The notes under the pieces were generated by a model that saw nothing but the letters and a program-made list of their open reading frames with translations, did no database searches and was not told the DNA's origin. 64,000 nt of DNA, taken from an uncultured Prevotellaceae bacterium (GTDB lineage: Bacteria > Bacteroidota > Bacteroidia > Bacteroidales > Bacteroidaceae). Position numbers and translations under genes: made by a program. The DNA lies in NCBI GenBank assembly GCA_900315095.1, contig OMXS01000003.1, positions 124,001-188,000 of the forward strand, in the 5' to 3' direction. Below, piece by piece: positions 17,141 through 25,965 of the stretch (position 1 is its first letter; every line of letters starts with the position of its first letter).

Positions 17141-18160
17141 TTACTTAACATCAAAACCAGGGATAACCTTTAAGAATTTCTCACGGAGTGTTTCGACAGA
17201 ATCCCAGTTCTCATTGTTATTAGAAGCGAAATAGAATCCTTGAGGAACTTTCTTTCCATTATGATGTTTAATGAAATCCTCTTCATGATGTGCAAAAGAA
17301 ACGGAAGGAAGAATTGCGTAGTACTTACCTATGTCTATTGTATTTAAAGAATCCGTTGCGGTAATCATTTCTTCATGAAGTTTCTCACCAGGGCGAATGC
17401 CAACTTCCTTCATAGGAAGATTTGGGGCTATGGCTTTGGCCACATCTGTAATCTTATAAGAAGGGATTTTTGGTATAAAAATCTCACCTCCAAGGTGATG
17501 ACCTAATGCCCACATAACAAGATCGACACCCTCTTGAAGTGAGATATTGAAACGTGTCATACGCATGTCGGTAATAGGTAATTCTTTCGCCCCTTCATCT
17601 CTCAGTCTGATAAAGAATGGAATGACCGAACCGCGAGACCCCATTACATTGCCATATCGAACGACAGAGAAGCGAATGTCTTTTGATCCCTTAATATTAT
17701 TTGCTGCAGTAAAAAGTTTGTCACTTGTTAGCTTAGTAGCTCCATATAGGTTAATTGGAGCACACGCCTTGTCTGTAGAAAGTGCCACGACATCTTTCAC
17801 ACCACATTCCAATGCTGCATTAATAACGTTAATCGCGCCATTAACATTGGTTTTGATACATTCACGTGGATTATATTCTGCGGTATCCACTTGCTTGATT
17901 GCTGCCGCATGAATAATAACATCAACACCTTCACATGCAGTTTTTACACGTTCAGCATCACGCACATCTCCAATGAGATAACGAAGCATAGGATAGTCCT
18001 TGGGAGGGTATTTTTGCTTCATGTTATACTGCTTCAACTCTCCACGTGAAAAGATAACAATCTTCTTTACGTTAGGATAATCTCGGAGAATAGTCTCCAC
18101 AAACTTGTTACCGAAGGAACCTGTTCCACCGGTAATCAACACAGTTTTTCCGTTTAGCAT
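17141..18160 (-). CDS. pseB: UDP-N-acetylglucosamine 4,6-dehydratase (inverting)
   Basis: First enzyme of the pseudaminic acid pathway: dehydrates and C5-epimerises UDP-GlcNAc. The sequence MLNGKTVLITGGTGSFG gives the NAD(P) Rossmann motif at residues 8-16; LSTDKACAPINLYGATK supplies the active-site Tyr-x-x-x-Lys near 138; GNVMGSRGSVIPFF and ITDMRMTRFNI are characteristic of the PseB/FlaA1 branch. The ATG at 18158-18160 is preferred: upstream frame to 18202 would overlap the cupin gene and adds a non-conserved segment. About 340 residues, the usual length. Confidence 0.9.
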   Translation of the reverse strand: MLNGKTVLITGGTGSFGNKFVETILRDYPNVKKIVIFSRGELKQYNMKQKYPPKDYPMLRYLIGDVRDAERVKTACEGVDVIIHAAAIKQVDTAEYNPRECIKTNVNGAINVINAALECGVKDVVALSTDKACAPINLYGATKLTSDKLFTAANNIKGSKDIRFSVVRYGNVMGSRGSVIPFFIRLRDEGAKELPITDMRMTRFNISLQEGVDLVMWALGHHLGGEIFIPKIPSYKITDVAKAIAPNLPMKEVGIRPGEKLHEEMITATDSLNTIDIGKYYAILPSVSFAHHEEDFIKHHNGKKVPQGFYFASNNNENWDSVETLREKFLKVIPGFDVK

Positions 18161-18171
18161 AATTGTATGTT

Positions 18172-18585
18172 TTATGAATTGTTTATGTCTAAAATACCAC
18201 ATATTTCATGTGGAATATATGGTCCTTCTTTCACTTCAAAGATGACAGTTCCTGTCTCTAAAACCTCTAATGAATGCCAAGTGTTGGCAGGAATCTGTAC
18301 TCCGTATAGCCCTTCTTTTTGGGAAAGGATATGCTCTTCAACAACATCTCCTTGATTGTTATGTATCGTAACTTTCAATTTTCCTTGCAGAACCATCCAC
18401 ATCTCATCCACCTTGTGGTGGTGTATGGGCATAATTGTCCCCGGCTCCATCGCATTTAGCAATCGTTGACATTTATCATTTAGATCTGCATGAAAATTAT
18501 AATTCATACGGAGTCTAGGAGAATGTTTTGCCTCGTTTATAACTTGATCTAATAAGTACTGGTCAACCAAAAGAATTTTTGCCAT
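18172..18585 (-). CDS. wbuC: WbuC-family cupin protein (137 aa)
   Basis: A small cupin: SPRLRMNYNFHADLNDKCQR is the N-terminal signature of WbuC proteins, and GTIMPIHHHKVDEMW gives the metal-binding histidines of the beta-barrel. WbuC genes are common in O-antigen and capsule clusters, but the reaction is not established; a nucleotide-sugar modifying or sensing role is usually proposed. It is the first gene of the pse block, 12 bases ahead of the pseB start. The gene symbol reflects the family, not a proven function. Confidence 0.75.
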   Translation of the reverse strand: MAKILLVDQYLLDQVINEAKHSPRLRMNYNFHADLNDKCQRLLNAMEPGTIMPIHHHKVDEMWMVLQGKLKVTIHNNQGDVVEEHILSQKEGLYGVQIPANTWHSLEVLETGTVIFEVKEGPYIPHEICGILDINNS

Positions 18586-18672
18586 GATAATAATTTGAGT
18601 TCATGAAGTTTAATGTAGGAAGACTTCTATTCTTTAATGAATAATTATGTTACGTCGGCATAATTATAATTA

Positions 18673-19704
18673 TTAAGACTTTATTTTTCTTTCTACAAAA
18701 TGAGAAACTCGAAAAAGACAATATTTAGGGAATAACCATAATTTACTTTTTGAGCGCACTTTTCTCCATAATTTTACAATTTCAATCTCTACAATTTTAG
18801 ACTTTAGTACTATAGTATCTGCGTATTTGTAATAGTAATCATATTTCCTCAATTGCGTGTCAAAATCCTCCAAATCAAATTTGTTACATTTTGTGTTGAG
18901 ATAGGACATATATACTCCAGTTATTCTACCTTTTAACAGGTTGTCAAAATACGGGTATGCCATGTTATTATTATTTAATGTGTTAAAGAACTCAAGTTCG
19001 TTCATAACACCTTTTGCTGTATGGGAAATCCTTTTCAGCCGTACGTCATCTCCAATGGTCTGTCCATCTCTTCCTACCAAATACCTGTAAATGATAATAG
19101 GATAATATGTTGCCGTATGAACATTAGTCATAGGAATCATAACCCACTCCATATCAGTAAATGATATCCCTTCTGTTTGATGATAATTAAGATTCTCGAA
19201 CACTTTTACATTATATGTTACCGAATGCATTGCCATAAACGTATGGTAATCGATATCTGAGAAGGTTATTGTCTTTTTTGTTGGCAACTTATATTCGTGT
19301 CTTTTGAGTGTTCGACCTTCGGGATCTATGTCAATATAATCGGATAATACTAAATCAACATGGGATGATTCTAGGAAAAACAGAAACTCCTCCAGATTCT
19401 TTGTCTCATAACTGTCATCTGCATCAAGAATCTTGACATATTTCCCTTGAATTAGTGGTAAAGCCGCATTGATGCACGAGCCATAGTTACCATTCTCCTT
19501 GTCTATTACCCTGAATGTTTCAGGATATTTATCTGCATATCGATGAGCAATTTCAGAAGAACGATCCTTGCTACCATCGTTAACCACTAATACATCCAGT
19601 TTCTCTTTACCTTCTTTTACGAGTAGAGAATCCAAACATTGAGACAACAATGCCTCCATGTTATAGGTGGGAATTATTATGGATAATACCTTGTTTGTTT
19701 TCAT
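18673..19704 (-). CDS. Glycosyltransferase family 2 (343 aa)
   Basis: A GT-A fold enzyme with the classic start LSIIIPTYNMEALLSQCLDSL, VVNDGSKDRS near residue 40 and the metal-binding ILDADDSYE near 95. The C-terminal half is helical with basic patches and lacks obvious membrane spans. It would add one sugar of the repeat unit at the cytoplasmic membrane face. Start overlaps the stop of the next upstream GT2 gene by 4 bases (ATGA). Donor and acceptor unknown. Confidence 0.85.
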   Translation of the reverse strand: MKTNKVLSIIIPTYNMEALLSQCLDSLLVKEGKEKLDVLVVNDGSKDRSSEIAHRYADKYPETFRVIDKENGNYGSCINAALPLIQGKYVKILDADDSYETKNLEEFLFFLESSHVDLVLSDYIDIDPEGRTLKRHEYKLPTKKTITFSDIDYHTFMAMHSVTYNVKVFENLNYHQTEGISFTDMEWVMIPMTNVHTATYYPIIIYRYLVGRDGQTIGDDVRLKRISHTAKGVMNELEFFNTLNNNNMAYPYFDNLLKGRITGVYMSYLNTKCNKFDLEDFDTQLRKYDYYYKYADTIVLKSKIVEIEIVKLWRKVRSKSKLWLFPKYCLFRVSHFVERKIKS

Positions 19705-20705
19705 TTCTTAGTTTTGTATTTTAAGCATTTCAACATTCCTATTACATCTATCATAATAGGTGAAGAAAAAAGGAATCTATCATGGGCTAACCTTTCTTCT
19801 AATCTTTTGTTCAGTCCCTTCTGCCTCGCTTCTGCTTGTATAATTCTAATACTGCGAATCCTTTCCTTTCTTGATAATGCTTTGTTGTTTTTAGGTTCAT
19901 ATAATGAAGTGATTCCCTGAAATAGCATATCAACATATTTTTTGACTAATGTCTCTTTGAATCTTGTAGAATCAGATATATTTAAACTTGACTTGTGTAA
20001 ACATTGCGCAGTTTCAATTCTCTTTTCTACTGGAATGTATTTTGAACACAACGACTCGTTTCCAAATCTCCTATAAATGTATGTTACATCTGATATCGTT
20101 TTGACAATGTCGCAATGTGCCAAATAGTCCAAAAAGAATAGTCTGTCTTCAAAACTGGCAAGCCTTTCATTAAATCTGATACTGTTCCTTTTTATAATAT
20201 CATTCTTAAACAATCTGCTCCACACAAAACCAAATAAGTATTTGGATTCTATATATCTTACCATGTCCTCAAAGTCTTTCTTTAAGAACGTCTTGTTTTC
20301 CAAAGTAAAGAATTCTGCTTCTTTTTCATCCCTGACAAATATTTTTTTCATTCCAGAAACGATGGCATCAACCTCGTTAGATTCAACAATTGATGAAATG
20401 TAGCATTCTAATGAGTTGTCGGTGAGTTCGTCATCACTGTCAACAAATAGAATCCATTCACCAGTGGCATTGTCAATGCCTGTGTTTCTTGCTTTGCTAA
20501 CGCCAGAGTTCTTCTGGTGTATAACCTTAATACGGTTATCCTTTTTGGCATAATCATCACAAATGTCGCCTGAGATGTCAGGACTCCCGTCGTCAACAAG
20601 AATTAATTCAAAGTTTTTGTAACTTTGATTGAGGATACTCTCAATACACGTGGGAAGATATTCTTCAACGTTATATACTGGAACTATAATAGAAATCTTA
20701 TCCAT
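19701..20705 (-). CDS. Glycosyltransferase family 2 (334 aa)
   Basis: GT2 signatures are clear: ISIIVPVYNVEEYLPTCIES at the N-terminus, LVDDGSPDISGDICDDYA, KNSGVSKARNTG, and the DXD-like FVDSDDEL near residue 90. The C-terminal 200 residues are the variable acceptor region. The gene overlaps its neighbours on both sides (4 bases with the following GT2 gene, 8 with the preceding phosphotransferase gene), so the three proteins are probably coupled in translation. Specificity unknown. Confidence 0.87.
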   Translation of the reverse strand: MDKISIIVPVYNVEEYLPTCIESILNQSYKNFELILVDDGSPDISGDICDDYAKKDNRIKVIHQKNSGVSKARNTGIDNATGEWILFVDSDDELTDNSLECYISSIVESNEVDAIVSGMKKIFVRDEKEAEFFTLENKTFLKKDFEDMVRYIESKYLFGFVWSRLFKNDIIKRNSIRFNERLASFEDRLFFLDYLAHCDIVKTISDVTYIYRRFGNESLCSKYIPVEKRIETAQCLHKSSLNISDSTRFKETLVKKYVDMLFQGITSLYEPKNNKALSRKERIRSIRIIQAEARQKGLNKRLEERLAHDRFLFSSPIMIDVIGMLKCLKYKTKK

Positions 20706-21933
20706 TATAACTTAGAATTGCATTAATTATATTTTCAGAAGCAGTCTTACCATAAGGAGGAAGTAGATTCTCATTATAAAAAGAAAGTCGCTCGTCTCTT
20801 TTAGTATCCACTTCGTTTATTACATTGTTTATGAATTGTTCTATGTCTTGTTCGCTTTTGCCCATGTAATGAAGTTCGAAAGCCCTCTTGGCAAAAGTAT
20901 TCATCCCTCTTTCATGTTCTTCAATGTCGTCGCAGAGGTACAAAGCAGGATTATGTGTGTAATGATACTCTATTTGGAATGAACTGCAGTCGTGAATCAT
21001 AGCGTTGGAGTTTTTGAATAGTGATACATAGTCACCCTCCTCAATCTGGGTGTTTGGCATTGTCGCCCATTTGTTATAATAGTTGTCGATTTCCTCTTTA
21101 GACCAGAATTTCTCTAGTTTCATTTTTAAAAGTGGATGGGGTTTAAAAGCGAACTGCACCGAGTCTTTATACTTTTCTGCCATTTCCAACATGAAATCAG
21201 AGTATTTGAGGAAAGTGGAATATACAAGGAACGAGTTTGCGCCTCCAGGCAATGTATGGTGAGGTGCCCATATAATCTTTTTTCTGTTGCCAGAAAGAAC
21301 TTTCCACGGATTACTGTTGTTGACGTTTATAAACATGTCGGTCATCGGCAGTCCTGTGACGACACCATTGTTTGCATAATCTCCTATTGATTTCTTCAAG
21401 TCCTGCAGTGTGGACTCGTTCTCGAAATATAGTTGAAAGACACATCCATACAGGGGCATGTTATTCGCGTCAGGAACCACCATACTATGGAATGCATAAT
21501 TCACATAGCAGAATAAACTTCTTAAATTATATGCGAAGTAGTGGTTTTCTAAGTAATAGTTATCGTAAGGCTCTTGATAAAAAATGATGTCTGGACGAAA
21601 TGTATCAGTAATGGTCTTCTCTTGCTCCAAGAAGGTATATGGATATCCTTTAGAATCAAGATACTTCATCACTCTTTTCTCGCTTCCATTATGAAGCATT
21701 GTATCTACGACAATTAACATGGGAGAAAACCTTACATGCTCCTTCATCTCATTATACAAAGACTCTGTTTTCCATTTCCCCAATTCAGACAAGACAAATA
21801 CTACCTTTATCTTGTCTTTCTTCCTCATCCTTTTGATAAGATATGGTTTATAAAGAGGATATAATGGCAGTAAGAGATGATTTTGCAATCTCCATTTAAG
21901 GCTTTTCTTTATTCTTGTGTATGACAAATCCAT
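20698..21933 (-). CDS. CDP-glycerol/ribitol phosphotransferase-like protein (411 aa)
   Basis: Resembles the TagB/TagF family, which transfers polyol-phosphate units from CDP-activated donors. Visible motifs are IIWAPHHTLPGG near residue 225, FAFKPHPLLK near 265, and the acidic/serine loop MIHDCSSFQIEYHY near 318, the counterpart of TagF's DYSS region. The N-terminus (KVVFVLSELGKWKTESLY) forms a first Rossmann-like half. A second such protein is encoded at 30511-31851, and an IspD/TarI-like cytidylyltransferase at 23001-23717 could make the CDP-polyol. This suggests a phosphodiester-containing, teichoic-acid-like capsule. Polyol identity unknown. Confidence 0.75.
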   Translation of the reverse strand: MDLSYTRIKKSLKWRLQNHLLLPLYPLYKPYLIKRMRKKDKIKVVFVLSELGKWKTESLYNEMKEHVRFSPMLIVVDTMLHNGSEKRVMKYLDSKGYPYTFLEQEKTITDTFRPDIIFYQEPYDNYYLENHYFAYNLRSLFCYVNYAFHSMVVPDANNMPLYGCVFQLYFENESTLQDLKKSIGDYANNGVVTGLPMTDMFINVNNSNPWKVLSGNRKKIIWAPHHTLPGGANSFLVYSTFLKYSDFMLEMAEKYKDSVQFAFKPHPLLKMKLEKFWSKEEIDNYYNKWATMPNTQIEEGDYVSLFKNSNAMIHDCSSFQIEYHYTHNPALYLCDDIEEHERGMNTFAKRAFELHYMGKSEQDIEQFINNVINEVDTKRDERLSFYNENLLPPYGKTASENIINAILSYNG

Positions 21934-21960
21934 GATACATGTTTCGAAATAGATACATTT

Positions 21961-23001
21961 TTAAATATAGACTTGCAAAGTCTTTTCAGAGCCTTCTGAT
22001 ATTCCGTATAGTGGTTTCCACCCTAAGGACTCTAATTTCGCCCCATTTAGTGAGGAGTTGTCCATCAAATTGAACCCTTTTTTCTCCGTTTCCGATGCAT
22101 TCTCAAACACCACATTGACATTCCCTGCTTTTGCAAGTGCTTCGGCAATGTCGCGGATAGAACAGACTAATTCTCTGCTTGAAATGTTATATGCCTCGCC
22201 GCTATTGCCGTTAATCAATGCTGTGAGTATTGCCGAGGCACAGTCTAAAGTGTAACAATATGAACGCAACTGTGTACCAGCACTTTTCATGATAATATCC
22301 TTGCCTGCTTTGGCGTTCCTCGTGAACTGTGCCGAAGCCCTGCTATCGGTCTTGGTTATCGACGGACCGTAGATATGCCCTGGCCGAGTCACGACGAAGT
22401 CAAGTCCATGCTCTTCTTTATATGCAGCGCATAGTGTTTCCGCTGCACGCTTAGAACTTGGGTAACTGGCACGTGGATTCAGTATATCAACAAATCCATA
22501 GTCATTTTCCTCGAAAGGCCGGCGTTCCTCTTTCCTGCCATAAACCTCACTCGAAGAAATCAGCAACACCCTCTTGGATTTGTTTTCTACGGCTGATAAC
22601 AGCAGCGCATTCAGTCCGACTATATTAGCAAGCATCGTTTCCACTGGTTGTTTCGTGAATGAGGCCGGGTCTGCATTGCTTGCTCCATGGATAATATAAT
22701 CTGCTTTGATATTAATCTTCTCTGAAGACGTGGCATCGTATGGCAAGAAAGACATGTGCGTGTTTCCATCCATAAAAGGGAATCTCTTTCTTGTCCGTTC
22801 CTCATTTCTTCCTGCCAATATAATGTGAATATTGCCGTCAAGATGGCAGTTCATCCAGTGCAGGAGGTCAACAACGGCAGAGCAAATCATGCCTGTGGCA
22901 CCCGTAATCAGGATGGATCGGTTAAAAAGGTCGCTTTTATTTGGGATTACTCCAACAACCTCTGCGACGTCCTTCCAATAACTTTCAGAATATAGAACCA
23001 T
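21961..23001 (-). CDS. NAD-dependent epimerase/dehydratase (extended SDR, 346 aa)
   Basis: Rossmann motif ILITGATGMICSAV at about residues 30-43 (one glycine of the usual GxxGxxG is replaced by C/S), then SSSEVYGRKE and ASYPSSKRAAETL with the catalytic Tyr-x-x-x-Lys, and VVTRPGHIYGP. This is the extended SDR fold that acts on nucleotide sugars. Its ATG overlaps the stop of the IspD/TarI-like cytidylyltransferase gene by one base, so the pair probably acts in one pathway, perhaps making or reducing a CDP-activated sugar or polyol. It is not the MDR-type TarJ reductase. Exact reaction open. Confidence 0.75.
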   Translation of the reverse strand: MVLYSESYWKDVAEVVGVIPNKSDLFNRSILITGATGMICSAVVDLLHWMNCHLDGNIHIILAGRNEERTRKRFPFMDGNTHMSFLPYDATSSEKINIKADYIIHGASNADPASFTKQPVETMLANIVGLNALLLSAVENKSKRVLLISSSEVYGRKEERRPFEENDYGFVDILNPRASYPSSKRAAETLCAAYKEEHGLDFVVTRPGHIYGPSITKTDSRASAQFTRNAKAGKDIIMKSAGTQLRSYCYTLDCASAILTALINGNSGEAYNISSRELVCSIRDIAEALAKAGNVNVVFENASETEKKGFNLMDNSSLNGAKLESLGWKPLYGISEGSEKTLQVYI

Positions 23002-23717
23002 TATTTAAGCCAGTCCTCTTTGTGCACATGCATCAGAGCCTTTATCATCTCAAGGTCTTCAACTGTAGTTACTTTGATGTTCTTTTCAGAACCTGGCACT
23101 ATATGCATTGTCCTGCCTCCAAGTTCTGCCATCAGTGTACATGATGCCACTGAATTAGTAATCCCTTTTTCCTTCGCCTCCTCGTGGGCTGCAATGATAT
23201 TCTTCAGGCGGAAAGTCTGAGGTGTCTGTGTGCGAATGAGTTTATCACGCGGAATACTTGTGTCAGTAGAGAAACCATCCTCGCTTTCCAATATCGCTTC
23301 ACGGCATTGTATTCCAGTAACAGCATATCCGTATGCCTTGCATATTGCAATGTTAGAAGAAATGATGTCCTGACTCAGCAGCGGACGAACAGAGTCGTGG
23401 ATAAGCACCAGATCCTCATCCTCACATCCTGCCTCTTTTAGTCCGTAAATGCCATTGTGGATAGACTCCATTCCAGTCTCTCCACCGGGGAAAATCCATT
23501 TCAACTTGTCAATCATAAACTGGTTGGCATACGACTGCAACACTGTTTCCCAACCTTTAAGACATACCACAGCAATGGCGTGAATGTCAGGATGATTTTG
23601 GAAACATTTCATAGTATGCACGATAATCGGGCAATTATCTACGTGCATAAACTGTTTTGGAATGTCCTGTCCCATACGGTTGCCAGAACCGCCCGCTATT
23701 ATTAATGCAATGTTCAT
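23001..23717 (-). CDS. IspD/TarI-family cytidylyltransferase (238 aa)
   Basis: The N-terminal CTP-binding loop IIAGGSGNRMGQDIPKQF (residues 7-24) and VLIHDSVRPLL near 105 identify the IspD/TarI family. IspD makes CDP-methylerythritol for isoprenoids; TarI makes CDP-ribitol. Placement in a capsule locus with two TagF-like phosphotransferases favours the polyol function over housekeeping IspD. Immediately followed (one-base overlap) by an SDR gene, a pairing also seen with polyol-phosphate cytidylyltransferases. The IspD alternative cannot be ruled out without knowing whether another ispD exists in the genome. Confidence 0.75.
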   Translation of the reverse strand: MNIALIIAGGSGNRMGQDIPKQFMHVDNCPIIVHTMKCFQNHPDIHAIAVVCLKGWETVLQSYANQFMIDKLKWIFPGGETGMESIHNGIYGLKEAGCEDEDLVLIHDSVRPLLSQDIISSNIAICKAYGYAVTGIQCREAILESEDGFSTDTSIPRDKLIRTQTPQTFRLKNIIAAHEEAKEKGITNSVASCTLMAELGGRTMHIVPGSEKNIKVTTVEDLEMIKALMHVHKEDWLK

Positions 23718-23723
23718 ATTCTA

Positions 23724-24701
23724 TTATCTTATCTTATTGTTAAATTTTAAAAGTGCAGCATGTTTAACGCCGTACATGCCCAATAACATGGTTTGGTCAT
23801 CGATAAAATCTATATCCTCAGGCTCTACATCAGAAGCATTATTTATATCAATAGATTCTATCTTTTTTTTCTTGTCCAGGTCATAAACAGAAATGTATCT
23901 GTCTCTACGGTCTCTAAAAATTGAACCCGTTACAAAGTACAATTTATTAGCGTACACCTTCATCCCTTGCCAAATACTATTGCCACTCTCCATGGCTTCA
24001 AAACCGTCAATGGGATTATCCCAATTTATCTTTGCCTCTTTCTCTTCTAATGATGGTCTTTCAAATTTTTGGAATAATACTATAGATTGTACTCCTCCAG
24101 AGGCTGCACATCCCGCTGTCCATAAGTAACCATCGTCACCAATTATAAATTCCTGTATCGGAATAGGATTGTCCATCGTTATCGATTGTACGGTCTCGCT
24201 CCCTGTTAATGATATCTTCTCCACATTGCATAGGATGCCTTTTGAAGTGTGACCAACATAAAGAAGTGGAAATCCCGTGTCTGGCTGGACCTCATTACCA
24301 AACTGTGCAGAATTACAATGATTACTGGATGCCCATGAGCCGAGTTCAAATTTATTAATGAATTTGATATCGTCTATATCACTTATGTCATATACATAGC
24401 AATAACCGGAATGTAACAATCTGAAAAGGTAATTATTGTAAATAGCATGAGCTTGACCAGTGAGCATGATTTTCTTATATCTGTTACCTCCATTGTATAT
24501 AACGTCTTCTCCAACTGTTCTGCTGGAGAACTTATACATATCTATAACGGGTATTACTTCTCCATTGTCTAAGACAATCTCTTCTATTTCTTCTATTTCT
24601 TCTTCTGCTGAACAGGATAAAAGAGAAAGAAAAATAAGCATAAAAGGTAGTATTAGAATTTTTCCCAACAAGGAAATGCTATATAGTTTTGCTTTGACCA
24701 T
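23724..24701 (-). CDS. Lipoprotein with possible beta-propeller domain (about 325 aa)
   Basis: From the ATG at 24699-24701 the protein starts MVKAKLYSISLLGKILILPF and reaches the lipobox LLSC near residue 30, followed by acidic SAEEEIEEIEE, so it should be a lipoprotein exported to the envelope. The longer frame to 24779 would bury the signal peptide. The mature part has repeating blade-like strands (YVYDISDIDDIKFINKF, LWTAGCAASGG, ISVYDLDKKKKIES), reminiscent of a WD/LVIVD-type propeller. No enzyme motif seen. A surface lipoprotein inside a capsule operon is unusual; it could aid polymer attachment or surface retention. Function unknown. Confidence 0.65.
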   Translation of the reverse strand: MVKAKLYSISLLGKILILPFMLIFLSLLSCSAEEEIEEIEEIVLDNGEVIPVIDMYKFSSRTVGEDVIYNGGNRYKKIMLTGQAHAIYNNYLFRLLHSGYCYVYDISDIDDIKFINKFELGSWASSNHCNSAQFGNEVQPDTGFPLLYVGHTSKGILCNVEKISLTGSETVQSITMDNPIPIQEFIIGDDGYLWTAGCAASGGVQSIVLFQKFERPSLEEKEAKINWDNPIDGFEAMESGNSIWQGMKVYANKLYFVTGSIFRDRRDRYISVYDLDKKKKIESIDINNASDVEPEDIDFIDDQTMLLGMYGVKHAALLKFNNKIR

Positions 24702-24769
24702 GTATACTGTGGCTATGGTGTTTGTTAATAGCATGATATTAAGGAAGTATAAAGAGTGTGTCCGTCTAT

Positions 24770-25660
24770 TTATTTCCAACTACGTAAGGTCGCATTATAT
24801 ATTGTCTTGTAATGTATCGTAGAATACATGAAATTCAAGAAACGTCCTTTCTTGGTATTATTCCTCATACATATTCTTTCCATCTTGTCAAGGAATGATT
24901 TTTGCTTGCTTGAAAGAAATGGTAATCTTTCTCTTATTGTTCTTATCGCATCAATTTTATTAGTCCATATAATATGATTGCGATATTGCCAATATCTTGA
25001 ACGGGGACGACTTCTTTTTCCGGTAACGCTGTTGTCAAGCCTTCGATATTTTAGTATTGATTTTTTTACACATTTAATACCACCACAAAAACATGCGATG
25101 TGGGCGAACCAGGAATCATGATATGTCATAGATGGAGGAATTGGCAATGCATATTGCAATAGTTCATTCTTTATCATCATGGCGGCACCTTGATATGGAC
25201 TTCTAAATAGCGTTATAGACATTGCCTTGTCTAAGTCGGAAGCAGGGATATAGTCAAATGCTTCTTGCTCCCAAAAGGTAGTGCCCATACTGTTTCCGTC
25301 TTTGTCTATTAAGTCAGCGTTTCCACACGAAAGCACTTTGCCTTTAATTGCATTTTTCAGAAGTTCCAAATGGTTAGGCATCCATATATCATCTTGATCA
25401 CTCAATGCAATGTATTCTCCTTTGCATAAAGTAATCGCTTTCTCAAAATTCTTTTTGAAACCTAAATTATCCTCGTTTTGATATATATGGAATCGTTCAT
25501 CGTTTTGGGCGTATTCTTGAAGAATGCGAACTGTACCGTCCGTAGAGCAGTCATCACAAATCACGATTTCAAAGTCTTGAATAGTTTGATTTAAGATAGA
25601 GCCAATTTGCTCTCTTATGTATTTCTCACCATTATAGGTGGCCATTGCGATAGATATCAT
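24770..25660 (-). CDS. Glycosyltransferase family 2, rhamnosyltransferase-like (296 aa)
   Basis: GT2 core: ISIAMATYNGEKYIREQIGS, CDDCSTDGTVRIL near residue 38, and ALSDQDDIWMPNHL near 88, a DQDD motif typical of the rhamnosyl/WfgS-like GT2 group. SVTGKRSRPR in the C-terminal half is a basic loop. Soluble or peripheral, adding one sugar to the lipid-linked unit. It has a 305-base gene-free gap on its upstream side, where an older gene seems to have decayed. Donor not predictable. Confidence 0.83.
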   Translation of the reverse strand: MISIAMATYNGEKYIREQIGSILNQTIQDFEIVICDDCSTDGTVRILQEYAQNDERFHIYQNEDNLGFKKNFEKAITLCKGEYIALSDQDDIWMPNHLELLKNAIKGKVLSCGNADLIDKDGNSMGTTFWEQEAFDYIPASDLDKAMSITLFRSPYQGAAMMIKNELLQYALPIPPSMTYHDSWFAHIACFCGGIKCVKKSILKYRRLDNSVTGKRSRPRSRYWQYRNHIIWTNKIDAIRTIRERLPFLSSKQKSFLDKMERICMRNNTKKGRFLNFMYSTIHYKTIYNATLRSWK

Positions 25661-25965
25661 ATCTGCAAAATTAATTAGAGATGTTGATATATCTGTATCC
25701 TCGTCAAATTATTCTGATATTATATAACCACTGCATTCTCAAACCAAGTGGTAGTCACTCTGCCATTCGTGGGTTTCATTATTGTTTTTCTTGCTTTTAT
25801 GCAAAGAAACATTACTGGGCTCAAAGTATCGGACTACTGATATGCCCTTATTTATGCTCTCATCGGAAAAACTCTTCCAAAGTGTCTCAATGCCTTTACT
25901 TTTTATTGCCGTATGGACACATTACATCTCCACTTTAAAAGTGGCAGGATGTCTTTTTTTGTTGA
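25661..25965. other. Gene-free gap with probable coding remnant
   Basis: No intact gene. On the minus strand one frame is open from about 25910 to a stop at 25739-25741 (containing TLWKSFSDESINKG and SVVRYFEPSNVSLHK) but has no start codon, so it looks like the tail of a lost gene. A perfect palindrome, CCACTTT-T-AAAGTGG (near 25935), lies just upstream of it. The residues are not recognisable as a family. Confidence 0.4.

Noticed and set aside
23001-23717. Housekeeping ispD
   Set aside because: The sequence fits both IspD and TarI, but the capsule context and coupled SDR make the polyol function likelier; kept as a family-level call.
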